Below are positions 17,701-24,835 of a DNA stretch of 64,000 nucleotides, piece by piece. The position numbers and the translations under genes are program-made. A model generated the notes under the pieces. It made no database searches. It was not told the DNA's origin and saw only the letters and a program-made list of their open reading frames with translations. Source of the DNA: Candidatus Rifleibacteriota bacterium (GTDB taxonomy: Bacteria > Muiribacteriota > Ozemobacteria > Ozemobacterales > Ozemobacteraceae); the NCBI GenBank assembly GCA_012517355.1, contig JAAYVD010000032.1, forward strand, positions 25,544-89,543. Direction: 5' to 3'. Position 1 is the stretch's first letter; each line of letters starts with the position of its first letter.

Positions 17701-17931
17701 CCGGCGGTGCGGCTGGACCACACCGTCATCGGCGACACCGTCAACCTGGCCTCGCGCCTGGCCAGCCTCGCCCACACCCTGCCCGGCGGGCAGATCGTGG
17801 TGGCCGGCCAGACCCTGGCCCTGGCCGGCGAGACCGGGCAGCCCCGGCCGCTCGCCGTGCGGCAGGTGCGGGGCAAGACCCGGCAGGTCGAGGTTTTCCA
17901 ACTTGATGGCCGATCGGGAGCGGCCGGCTGA
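14722..17931 (+). CDS. Large membrane class III nucleotide cyclase, C2-like half (transition-state residues)
   Basis: This 1069-residue paralogue of the upstream protein has the same layout: N-terminal span (about 11-30), extracytoplasmic region, spans at about 404-423 and 433-455, second sensor region, span at about 782-808, HAMP-like segment (IVRAFRAVREGRFETRLEL) and cyclase domain (about 877-1065). Its cyclase keeps Asn1008 and Arg1012 in GDTVNLASRL, Thr1001 and Lys930, but the two metal Asp positions are Gly890 (FAGLGGFEE) and Glu934 (DKLFGEKIM). The spacing of both altered positions is 44 residues, the same as for the intact pair in its partner. The ATGA overlap with the first gene implies translational coupling and matched dosage. 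A Gly/Pro/Arg-rich insertion of about 75 residues (near 255-330) includes a copy of a dispersed element. Confidence 0.88.
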   Translation: MTRMPARGWQGFLTGLLFLLPFLVVHVSMDLTEQEEAAERFRETEQANLTDLDRVTRSLTPAHFLGTALKHLEFRLATGIRARLAAGRPPSPGDLRTMVESAMDGPEGVVIRRFGAELVVVRSDRAGTAGAGGGHQVVWREGAARGLQDLPAEAFDYLLEPGQTGPEGAARVEVAFRRLMGFPVVVNAFRDRCWGACGEYTNEHGTWGFFWEEVPLPPGAPDRLLVTARASLLGLGERVRWRLATLLWDSWDGDGPSADGPPVVRDSGVSRGPPRRQRGSPSDLGPAAPGALRQAGAGRGAPSPQAPPTTLVSASTGGVRRDGAALAILPGGGQGTAVLSNTWRRSEALRGWRRGDLPAPGASAVVGGGHLVTRQADPDGGAGSLVLARPLPPGRSPLFRAVRLAASFVYVALVVLGVVQLILFERRQALPLRLLFGLLFLLAVLTPLTGVYHLASRQVGQTFREDQKSARDALRRRFKEIDDGQTEHSAGVMSILQRALQAPSFLAQVRAGEDEWRRTGRGRRLGALLQGFFRRIRNPDHPIHRLPDGTLVPLSRVLGFFLVGPDRLAEFQNNERIPTSVDIRKFFEVIGQRALEVRNPALRREGPARPPGRVDRAAMLLEYGSQMLINLAGYEAFLDLVYKPSSLVAARVGAVRQTFFQTTLRIDGVARFVALLVWLEMDQDHPYLLMAMQSPLRPGEPVVYPVDRMNRTFLAAPPDLPVPIREAAFQALETGLPVSSFDRRTGLLVEAAPCRNLNRHVLVGSQPIAPLVERMTAGRRRFWLGLAVVVGLAVLSAAGGAAVFLLPLQAIVRAFRAVREGRFETRLELRERDEFGSVAEAFNALAQGLQEGRLLGRFVSEPVRQAARAGNLEMLAGAAREIETTVVFAGLGGFEEVRRVAPVDELAAILEDHLEIASRAAARAGGEIDKLFGEKIMVVFDHQRFDHPAQAARAALAFAREVRGAFGGHGRLRQLSAKIGINSGPALLGFLGSPAVRLDHTVIGDTVNLASRLASLAHTLPGGQIVVAGQTLALAGETGQPRPLAVRQVRGKTRQVEVFQLDGRSGAAG
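15502..15550 (+). repeat. Copy of ~49-nt dispersed GC-rich element, in-frame inside the second cyclase gene
   Basis: Ungapped comparison with the intergenic copy at 28222-28270 gives about 38 identities in 49 positions, including TTTCGCGC and CGGCGGC, and similarity continues into GGGGAAG just after. The copy encodes a Gly/Arg/Pro-rich low-complexity stretch in a region otherwise conserved in architecture with the upstream paralogue. Confidence 0.6.
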
Positions 17932-18007
17932 GCGCGGCCGCGGGGGAACGCCGGGTGGTGGGGAACGCCGTTCTGGGGGGGAAGGGGCGGGGGCGGAGCC
18001 TGGGGGG

Positions 18008-18280
18008 CTACTTTGCGGGGTGGTCGTCGAGGCCGACCTTGACCACCTTGGCGTTGACGTCAGGCAGCAGCGAGATCTTGCGGAACAGTTCGTCCTTCTT
18101 GTCTTCGGCGCCGATCAGCTCGAGGACGATCAGGCCGACGTCGGACTGGGCGTCGGGGGTCCCGTCGTGGATGCCCAGGCGGGTCTTGATGAGGTGGCCC
18201 CACCCCGTCAGCACCTTCTGCACGCTGACGGCGGTGTCCTTGCGCTTGCCGACGAGGATGATCATGACGGTCTTTTCCAT
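18008..18280 (-). CDS. TM1266-type putative iron-only hydrogenase system regulator (ACT/NikR-C-like)
   Basis: The 90-residue protein starts at the ATG at 18280, preceded by CCGGAGGGCCCC; an open extension to 18508 has no similarity to anything I know. The pattern MIILVGKRKDTAVSVQKVL, then IKTRLGIHDG, then VGLIVLELIG and LFRKISLLPDVNAKVVKVG, matches the small ferredoxin-fold regulators first named from Thermotoga TM1266 that often accompany [FeFe]-hydrogenase maturation genes. Here there is no hydrogenase gene in view. It converges with the second cyclase gene and lies downstream of the helicase gene with a 272-nt gap. Confidence 0.72.
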   Translation of the reverse strand: MEKTVMIILVGKRKDTAVSVQKVLTGWGHLIKTRLGIHDGTPDAQSDVGLIVLELIGAEDKKDELFRKISLLPDVNAKVVKVGLDDHPAK

Positions 18281-18552
18281 GGGGCCCTCCGGTTGCAGGT
18301 TTGCGGGAAGTATACCCTTCCCTGCCGCGAGAGGCAACCAGGGCGGATGGCCAACAGGAATTCCCGCCCAGCGCTCCCATGCTTTTCTGCTGAACAGTGA
18401 CTTTCGCAGGCCCTGGCCCACTCGACGAGTCAGACCGAAGGAGCCCGGAGAACCGCTGCAGCGGCCATGGTGAGAGTTGCTGGATGGCCAGCTGCCCGCG
18501 ATGTTCACGGGAAGGCCGGAAAGACCTCGGTGGGTTTGGGGGGGGGCTGGCG

Positions 18553-21162
18553 CTAGCGGGGACGTCGTTCGGCGAAGAAGGCGCGGGCTTCCTCCAGGAG
18601 GCGGGCCAGCGGCCCCCGCACCAGGCGGGCCGGCGGCAGCGACTCGAGGAAGTAGGCGCCGTAGGGCTTGGTGAGGAGGCGGCGGTCGAGGATCCAGACG
18701 GTGCCGTGGTCCCCCTTGCCGCGGATGAGCCGGCCGAAGCCCTGCTTGAGCTTGATGGCGGCCAATGGCAGCTGGTATTCCTGGAACGGGTTGCGCCCCT
18801 CCTCTTCGAGGCGTTCCTGGCGGGCGGCCAGCACGGGGTCGTCGGGAACGGCGAACGGGAGCTTGATGATGACCAGGTTGCGCAGGGCCTGGCCGGGGAC
18901 GTCGATGCCTTCCCAGAAACTGTCGGTGGCGAACAGCACGCCGTTGCCGTCCTCGCGGAACCTTTCCAGGAGGTGGTGCCGCTCCATCTCCCCCTGCCGG
19001 AAGCAGGCCAGGCCCGCGGCGGTGAGGCGGTCGGCGAGGGCGTTCGACAGGCCGTGCACCTGGGCGTGGCTGGTGCAGAGGACGAGGGTGCCGCCCCGCG
19101 AGGTCTGCACGATTTCGAAGAGCGGGTCGTGGAGGGCGGCCAGGAAGTCGGAGCGGGTCGGTTCGGGCAGGTCGCTGGGCACGAACAGGCGCGCCTGAAC
19201 CTGGTAGTCGAAGGGCGAAGGGAAGCGGCCGGTCAGGGGTTCGGGGGTGATCTCGTCGGAATCGAGGCCCAGCCGGGACTTGACGAAATCGAAGGTGCGC
19301 CGGGTCGACAGGGTGCCCGAGACCAGCACCACGCTGCGGATCGGCTGGAAGACCGAGTGGACCATCGCCTCGACGACCGAGACGGGGGCGGAATGGACGG
19401 CGGGATAGCGGGACCGTCCCCTGACCCCGACCGCGAAGAAATGCACATACTGGGCGCGTTCGGCCGACTCCTCGTCGAAGACCAGCTTCAGTCCGTCGCG
19501 CGCCTCGCCGAACCGGGCGACGAGGCTGCCGACCTCGGACAGGGGCACCTCGAACGCCTTGCGGCCGGCGTCGTCCTCCTCGAGCCCGGCGGCGACCCGG
19601 CGCTGCAGACGGCGGAGGGCGCGGGTGAACTCCTGCAACTGCTCGTCGAGCTTGCCCGCGGCGATCTTCAGCCGGGCGAACGGTTCCGACCGTTCGACGG
19701 CGGGGCCGAGGCGGAGCCGCTGCTCGCCCGGGTGCGGCTCGCGCGGCCCGATGACGAGGTCGGCGACCTGGTCGAACAGGTCGTTGGCGAACCCGCCGAG
19801 ATCCTGGCGGCGGGGCATGATCTCGTCGCGCAGCAGTTTCAGGATGCCGGCCCGCTCCTGGGCGGAATACGGCCCGAGGCCGGCTTCGAGCCTGGCCTCC
19901 AGGACGGCGAGGACCCCCTTCTCGCGCCGGCCCCGGCGCTGGTGCAGGCGGCCGAGCAGCCGCTGGAAGCCGAGGCCGGTGGTGCGGAAGCCGAAATGGC
20001 GGGTGGCAGTGTCTTCGAGGTTGTGGGCCTCATCGAGGACGGCGGCCTTGTATCCGGGGATGATCGCGGTCTGCTCGTATTCCTGCATGGCGGCGCGCAG
20101 CGCGAGGTCGGTGAACAGCAGGTGGTGGTTGACCACGAGCAGGTCGGCCTCGGCGGCCTTGCGGCGGGCGCTGTAGAAGAAGCAGGGATTGTAATGGGCG
20201 CACTTGACGCCGATGCAGGAATCCTTTTCCGAGTTCAGTTTTTCCCACAGCTTCTCGTCGGGGACCCAGTTCAGGTCGGCCAGCGAGCCGTCGGTGGTCT
20301 TGGCGGCCCAGGCCTGCAGGCGTCCGAACTGCTCGAGTTCGTCGAGGTCGAGCAGGACGTCGCCCTCGGGGGCGCCGACGATCTCCTCGAGGCGACGCTG
20401 GCAGAGGTAGTTGGCGCGACCCTTGACGAGGCAGAAGGCGAAGGGAAAGGGCAGCGCCTTCTGCAGGAAGGGCAGGTCCTTCTGGCAGAGCTGCTGTTGC
20501 AGGTTGATGGTGTTGGTCGAGACGACGACGCGGCACTTGTTCTGGCGGGCGAAGAAGAGGGCCGGCACCAGGTAGGCCAGGCTTTTGCCGACGCCGGTCT
20601 CCCCTTCCAGGATGGCGTGGCAGGGGGTGTTGAAGGCGTCGATGACCGCTTCGAGCAGGCCCATCTGGCCCGGCCGCGCCTCGAACTTCGGCAGCAGGCG
20701 GCTGATCGGGCCGTCCCCGGCGAACAGGGCGCCGATGGCGTGGGCGTCGAGGGGCTCGACAATCTCCTCGCGGAAGGGTTCCACCACGACGTAGGCCCGC
20801 CGGCAGGCGTTGTCGTGGATGGCAAACCCGATGCCCGAAGATCCGCACAGCGAAGCCACCTGCAGGTCGGCGTCAGAAGGAGACAGCAGGCCGGTCGGGT
20901 GGTTGTGCAGCAGGATGTCGCCCGGCCGGAGTCCGCGCAGGATGGCCGGGGCCCGGTCGGCCGCGCCGCGGGCCAGGATGCGCAGGTCCCCCCACCGCCC
21001 GCCTTCCTGGACGGTGGCCGCCGACAGGACCTCGGCGCCGCCGGCCGCCTCGATCTCGGCGGCCAGAAAGCGTTTCTCCTCGGCGACCAAAGGGAACCGG
21101 CCCCCCGGCGGGGAGGGGTCGGCCTCGCCGGAGGATGCGTCGATACGCGGTTTCCTGGCCAT
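18553..21162 (-). CDS. DinG/XPD-type iron-sulfur helicase with N-terminal JAB/RadC-like domain
   Basis: The 869-residue protein is a two-part fusion. Residues about 40-125 form a JAB (JAMM) metalloprotease-like domain with LLHNHPTGLLSPSDADL, in which His86, His88, Ser96 and Asp99 fit the HxH-x7-SxxD motif. The rest is a superfamily 2 helicase of the DinG/XPD group: Walker A EGETGVGKS (186-194), four Cys residues for a 4Fe-4S cluster (one in GRANYLC, then DSC, VKC and NPC), DEAH in AVLDEAHNLED, VLVSGTLSTRR, and motif VI in QGFGRLIRG. Such helicases unwind forked DNA or R-loops during repair. Whether the JAB part is an active peptidase or a RadC-like structural module cannot be told. Confidence 0.87.
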   Translation of the reverse strand: MARKPRIDASSGEADPSPPGGRFPLVAEEKRFLAAEIEAAGGAEVLSAATVQEGGRWGDLRILARGAADRAPAILRGLRPGDILLHNHPTGLLSPSDADLQVASLCGSSGIGFAIHDNACRRAYVVVEPFREEIVEPLDAHAIGALFAGDGPISRLLPKFEARPGQMGLLEAVIDAFNTPCHAILEGETGVGKSLAYLVPALFFARQNKCRVVVSTNTINLQQQLCQKDLPFLQKALPFPFAFCLVKGRANYLCQRRLEEIVGAPEGDVLLDLDELEQFGRLQAWAAKTTDGSLADLNWVPDEKLWEKLNSEKDSCIGVKCAHYNPCFFYSARRKAAEADLLVVNHHLLFTDLALRAAMQEYEQTAIIPGYKAAVLDEAHNLEDTATRHFGFRTTGLGFQRLLGRLHQRRGRREKGVLAVLEARLEAGLGPYSAQERAGILKLLRDEIMPRRQDLGGFANDLFDQVADLVIGPREPHPGEQRLRLGPAVERSEPFARLKIAAGKLDEQLQEFTRALRRLQRRVAAGLEEDDAGRKAFEVPLSEVGSLVARFGEARDGLKLVFDEESAERAQYVHFFAVGVRGRSRYPAVHSAPVSVVEAMVHSVFQPIRSVVLVSGTLSTRRTFDFVKSRLGLDSDEITPEPLTGRFPSPFDYQVQARLFVPSDLPEPTRSDFLAALHDPLFEIVQTSRGGTLVLCTSHAQVHGLSNALADRLTAAGLACFRQGEMERHHLLERFREDGNGVLFATDSFWEGIDVPGQALRNLVIIKLPFAVPDDPVLAARQERLEEEGRNPFQEYQLPLAAIKLKQGFGRLIRGKGDHGTVWILDRRLLTKPYGAYFLESLPPARLVRGPLARLLEEARAFFAERRPR

Positions 21163-21235
21163 GGACCGGCATTCTAAGCCGCTCCGCCGGGGGTGTCAAT
21201 CCTGCTGCCCCCGCGGGGACAAAACGCCAAGGACC

Positions 21236-22312
21236 TCAGAAGGAGAGATCGGCGCTGGTTTCCCAGCGGCGGTAGCGGCGGTCGGTGGGGACGGCGCCGT
21301 CGAGGCGGTGCCAGTCCAGGTAGTCGGCGGAGAGGGCCAGATGCTTCGTCAGCCGGAACTTGGCGGTCAGGTGGGTCCCTTCCATGTTGAGCCGTTTCTC
21401 GTAGGAGACGAAGGCGGGGGGAGTGACCTGGGCCCCGACCCGCAACCACTGCACGATACCCTGGAAGGTGCGGTCGTGCTTCATCCGGCCCAGGACCAGC
21501 GTGGCGTTGAGCCCCTGCCGGCCGCGTTCGGGACCAACCGCGCGCAGGTTGCGGGCGGCGTCGAGGGTGAGGCGCACCTGCCCGGGCAGATCGACGGCAC
21601 CGTACAGGTTGACGGTGCGGTAGCCCGGGGCGAGGTTGCCCCGCCACCAGGCCGGGTCGAGATGGTAGTCGAAGTGGTCGAGCCGCCACTCGGCCTGCAC
21701 CTTTCCCCAGTGCGGCTTGCCGAGCGCACCCAGCACGAACAGGCGGTCGCCCCGGAAACGCAGGTCGCGGTGGACGAGGAAGGCGCCGCCGTGCCATGCC
21801 GCGGTCGCCCCGGGACGGAAGGGCAACTCGGTCCACAGGCCGTCCCAGTAGATGTCGTTGTCCCAGAGCATCTCGGATTTGTTCTTCAGAAAGGGCACCT
21901 GGGTGCGCCCGAGGCGCAGCCTGCCGCCGGCCCGCCCGCAGGCGCGTTGTCCGTAGAGGTTCGTGATCTGGAACTGGGCCGGCCCCAGCGGGGTCTTCTC
22001 GTCGCGGCCGAGGCATAGCAGGGCGCTGGTCAGCCGCTGGTTGTCGATGGTCGACAGGCTGAACCGCCAGTCCCAGCCACCGTCGCGCCCGTCGAGGAAG
22101 AAGCGGAGGCGTCCGGCGATGACCCGCTTGGTGGATTCCTTCCCCTTGGCGTTTTCGGTGACGGTCTTCACCCAGGACCGGTGCGACAGGTCTCCCGTCA
22201 CCACCATGGGCCGGTGGCGCGCTGCCGTTCCCGGGGCCGCCTGGGCGGCCAGGACGGCCGTTATACAACCCAAAACGATCAGATGCCGTGCCGTGTTCCG
22301 AAGAATGCGCAT
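21236..22312 (-). CDS. Putative outer-membrane beta-barrel protein
   Basis: The 358-residue protein starts with a good signal peptide (RHLIVLGCITAVLAAQA, cleavage near APGTAA) and continues with alternating polar and hydrophobic strands, many aromatic girdle residues and a C-terminal Phe (WETSADLSF), which together suggest an outer-membrane barrel. Phrases such as LRFFLDGRDGGWDWRFSL and SADYLDWHRLDGAVPTDRR are of the alginate-export or porin kind, but no family is certain. It stands alone, divergent from the phosphofructokinase gene; the divergent region 22313-22470 should hold both promoters. Confidence 0.65.
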   Translation of the reverse strand: MRILRNTARHLIVLGCITAVLAAQAAPGTAARHRPMVVTGDLSHRSWVKTVTENAKGKESTKRVIAGRLRFFLDGRDGGWDWRFSLSTIDNQRLTSALLCLGRDEKTPLGPAQFQITNLYGQRACGRAGGRLRLGRTQVPFLKNKSEMLWDNDIYWDGLWTELPFRPGATAAWHGGAFLVHRDLRFRGDRLFVLGALGKPHWGKVQAEWRLDHFDYHLDPAWWRGNLAPGYRTVNLYGAVDLPGQVRLTLDAARNLRAVGPERGRQGLNATLVLGRMKHDRTFQGIVQWLRVGAQVTPPAFVSYEKRLNMEGTHLTAKFRLTKHLALSADYLDWHRLDGAVPTDRRYRRWETSADLSF

Positions 22313-22470
22313 GACCAGTCCTTTATGGTTGTGTAAGGTAGGAAAACATCCTCATCGGATAGTAGCGCTTGCCGTAGCAGGAGTCAATCATGCCCCTCTT
22401 GACCCGGAATGGGGAAGGGGGCATACTGCGGCTGTTTCACCGCGGAAAATCCAACCCGAAGAGGTGCATC

Positions 22471-23679
22471 ATGGGAAAACTGGTCGGTAACGTCCTCATC
22501 GCCCAGGGCGGCGGCCCCACGGCCGTCATCAATCAGAGCCTGGTCGGCGCGGTCCTCGAGTCGCGCAAGTTTCCGGAGGTCGAACGGGTGTACGGGGCCC
22601 TGCACGGGGTCCGCGGCATCCTCGAGGAGGATTTCGTCGATCTGACCCAGGCGACCACCCACAATCTCGAACGGGTCGCCCGCACCCCCAGTTCCGCGCT
22701 GTTGTCCACCCGCGACAAGCCGGACGCCGCCTATTGCGAGAAGATCTTCAAGATCTGCATGAAGCACAACGTCCGCTACTTCTTCTACAACGGCGGCAAC
22801 GACTCGGCCGACGCCGTGCGCATCGTCAACGACAACGCCCGCAATGCCGGCTACGAGCTGCGCTGCGTCCACATCCCCAAGACCATCGACAACGACCTTC
22901 GCGTCACCGACCACTGCCCCGGGTACGGCTCGGCGGCCCGGTTCGTCGCCCTCGCCTTCGCCGGCATCAACCTCGACAACCGCGCCCTGCCCGGCGTCTA
23001 CATCGGCGTGGTCATGGGGCGGCACGCCGGGTTCCTGACCGCCGCCGCCGCCTTCGCCCGCAAGTACGAGGACGACGGCCCGCATCTCATCTACGTTCCC
23101 GAGCGGACCTTCCGCAAGGACCAGTTTCTGAAAGATGTCGACGAGATCTACAAGAAGTTCGGCCGCTGCATCATCGCGGTGTCGGAGGGCATCATCGGTG
23201 AGGACGGCAAGCCGATCATCACCCAGCTCACCGGCTGCACCGAGAAGGACGCCCACGGCAACGTGCAGCTGTCGGGCACCGGGGCTCTCGGCGACCTGCT
23301 CGGCGAGCTGGTGAAGAAGGAACTGAAGATCAAGCGCGTGCGCTCCGACACCTTCGGCTACCTGCAGCGCAGCTTCGTGGGCATCGTTTCGGAGGTCGAT
23401 CAGCAGGAGGCCCGCGAGGTCGGCGAGAAGGCGGCCCAGTTCGCCCTGTGGAACAACGTCGACGGGTCGGTGGCCATCCGGCGCACCGGCGACTATTCGG
23501 TCGACTACTTCCTGACCCCGCTCGAGACCGTCGCCAAGGAAACCAAGCACATGCCCGACAGCTTCATCACCCCCTTCGGCACCGACGTCACCACCGAGTT
23601 CCTCAACTACGCCCGCCCGCTGCTCGGGACCATGCCGGAATACGAGCGGCTGATGGCCCCGGTGGTCGCCAAGAAGTAG
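22471..23679 (+). CDS. pfp: 6-phosphofructokinase, probably pyrophosphate-dependent
   Basis: The 402-residue protein phosphorylates fructose-6-phosphate in glycolysis. Motifs: GGGPTAVIN (13-21), GGNDSADA (108-115), PKTIDND (136-142) with the catalytic Asp140, GYGSAAR and MGRHAGFL. Lys137 in PKTIDND, where ATP enzymes have Gly, and an Asp after the GGN/GGD motif point to pyrophosphate as the phosphoryl donor, which would make the step reversible and save ATP. The ATG at 22471 has GAGGTG upstream; the frame is open for 81 nt further without homology. A strong hairpin follows the gene. Confidence 0.9.
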   Translation: MGKLVGNVLIAQGGGPTAVINQSLVGAVLESRKFPEVERVYGALHGVRGILEEDFVDLTQATTHNLERVARTPSSALLSTRDKPDAAYCEKIFKICMKHNVRYFFYNGGNDSADAVRIVNDNARNAGYELRCVHIPKTIDNDLRVTDHCPGYGSAARFVALAFAGINLDNRALPGVYIGVVMGRHAGFLTAAAAFARKYEDDGPHLIYVPERTFRKDQFLKDVDEIYKKFGRCIIAVSEGIIGEDGKPIITQLTGCTEKDAHGNVQLSGTGALGDLLGELVKKELKIKRVRSDTFGYLQRSFVGIVSEVDQQEAREVGEKAAQFALWNNVDGSVAIRRTGDYSVDYFLTPLETVAKETKHMPDSFITPFGTDVTTEFLNYARPLLGTMPEYERLMAPVVAKK

Positions 23680-23700
23680 GCTCCGCGCGGATTCCGCCGG

Positions 23701-23728
23701 AACAGGGAGCCCCCGTGGGCTCCCTGTT
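23701..23728 (+). terminator. Hairpin terminator after the phosphofructokinase gene
   Basis: AACAGGGAGCCC (23701-23712) pairs perfectly with GGGCTCCCTGTT (23717-23728) around a CCGT loop, 21 nt after the stop codon. There is only a weak T-run (CCTGTCAT), so it may work with Rho or in both directions toward the convergent gene at 23903. Confidence 0.7.
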
Positions 23729-23902
23729 CCTGTCATACGCCGGTCCCGCGGACTCCCGAGCCAAAGGCCCTGACCGGCCAGCCCGTGGGCGGACCGGGAT
23801 CAGCGGGTGTCCGCGCCCATCGGCGAAAAGGAGATCCGTTCCTTTCCCGATGCGGGATGGGCAGGTATTCCCCCGGCGGGTGGCTGCACCCGGACCAGGG
23901 GA

Positions 23903-24835
23903 TTACCCTTCCGGTTCGGCGAGGGCTTCGAGCAGGTAGGCCAGCGTCAGGAAGGCGTCGCCGAAGGGGCCGTGACCCTGGTGGGCCAGCACGCCCGGTT
24001 CCCACCAGCCCAGCAGCAGGTCGACGAACCCGGCCCGGGAGCTCAGGGCCAGGGCGCCGCCCTCGACCCCCACCTGTTCCCCGCCGGCCAGGCGCAGAGG
24101 GTCGGCGCCGCGCGGCGCCACCACCGTACCGCTCGAGCGGCGCACGCGCGTCAGGTAGTCGCCCACCCGCTGGGCCATGGCGTGGGTGGTCCAGGGCCGG
24201 CCGTCGGCATCGGCGAACTGCAGGCTCTGGCCGTCGGCCGAGACGGTGGCGGTCGGGCCGTCGGCCTGCCGTTCGGTGAACAGCCGGTATTCGGGCCGGC
24301 CGGCGAACCACCGGTCGAAATGGGGGAAGGGGTGGTCGAGGCGGCCGAGGCGGGGGCGGGGCTCGAGGAAGGGGTCGAGCAGCACGCGCAGCCCGTTCAG
24401 GTAGGGCGTCACCAGGTCGGTCGATCCGATGACCCCCAGCTTGTTCAGGGGCGACGGGGAGACCTCGGGCAGGTCGGCCTCGGTGAACGGGCCGCCGTGG
24501 TTGCCGACGGCCAGCAGCCGGAAGGTGCCGGCCGGCTCCTCGTCGAGGAACAACCCGAGGGGCATGCCCCGCAGGCTGACCGCCTGCGACACGGCCGAGA
24601 TGGGGGCGGCGGCGTCGGCCAGAAAGACGTTCAGGCCGGCCTGTGACAGGCCGGCGGCCACGCCGTCGGCGACCTCGGCCAGGCCGGGGACGCCGGCGAA
24701 TCCCACCAGCACCGACGGGAAGCGGCTTCCCGAAGTCAACACGAGGTCGCGGAACGGGCGGTTGGCCGGCTCGGCCAGCCACCAGCCGTCGGCCAGGTTG
24801 TCGGCGGTGAAGACCGCCGGTCCGACCGGGTTCAC
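23903..24835 (-). CDS. Degenerate alpha-D-phosphohexomutase-like protein
   Basis: The 310-residue product follows the order of phosphomannomutase/phosphoglucomutase segments: a LTSGSRFPSVLVGFAG strand, EVADGVAAGLSQAGLNVFLAD, AVSLRGMPLGLFL, GGPFTEADLP, and later DADGRPWTTHAMAQRVGDYL. The key elements are missing: the catalytic serine loop (TASHNP) reads FLDEEPAGTF, there is no DPDADR-type metal loop, and no C-terminal SGTEP phosphate loop. It is also well below the usual 450 or so residues. I infer a non-catalytic relative that may bind a sugar phosphate. Its GTG start overlaps the TGA of the ROK kinase gene (GTGA, 24832-24835), so the two are translationally coupled. Confidence 0.55.
   Translation of the reverse strand: MNPVGPAVFTADNLADGWWLAEPANRPFRDLVLTSGSRFPSVLVGFAGVPGLAEVADGVAAGLSQAGLNVFLADAAAPISAVSQAVSLRGMPLGLFLDEEPAGTFRLLAVGNHGGPFTEADLPEVSPSPLNKLGVIGSTDLVTPYLNGLRVLLDPFLEPRPRLGRLDHPFPHFDRWFAGRPEYRLFTERQADGPTATVSADGQSLQFADADGRPWTTHAMAQRVGDYLTRVRRSSGTVVAPRGADPLRLAGGEQVGVEGGALALSSRAGFVDLLLGWWEPGVLAHQGHGPFGDAFLTLAYLLEALAEPEG

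Noticed and set aside
18397..21177. 926-residue plus-strand frame opposite the helicase gene
   Set aside because: Antisense shadow; the minus frame carries all helicase and JAB motifs.
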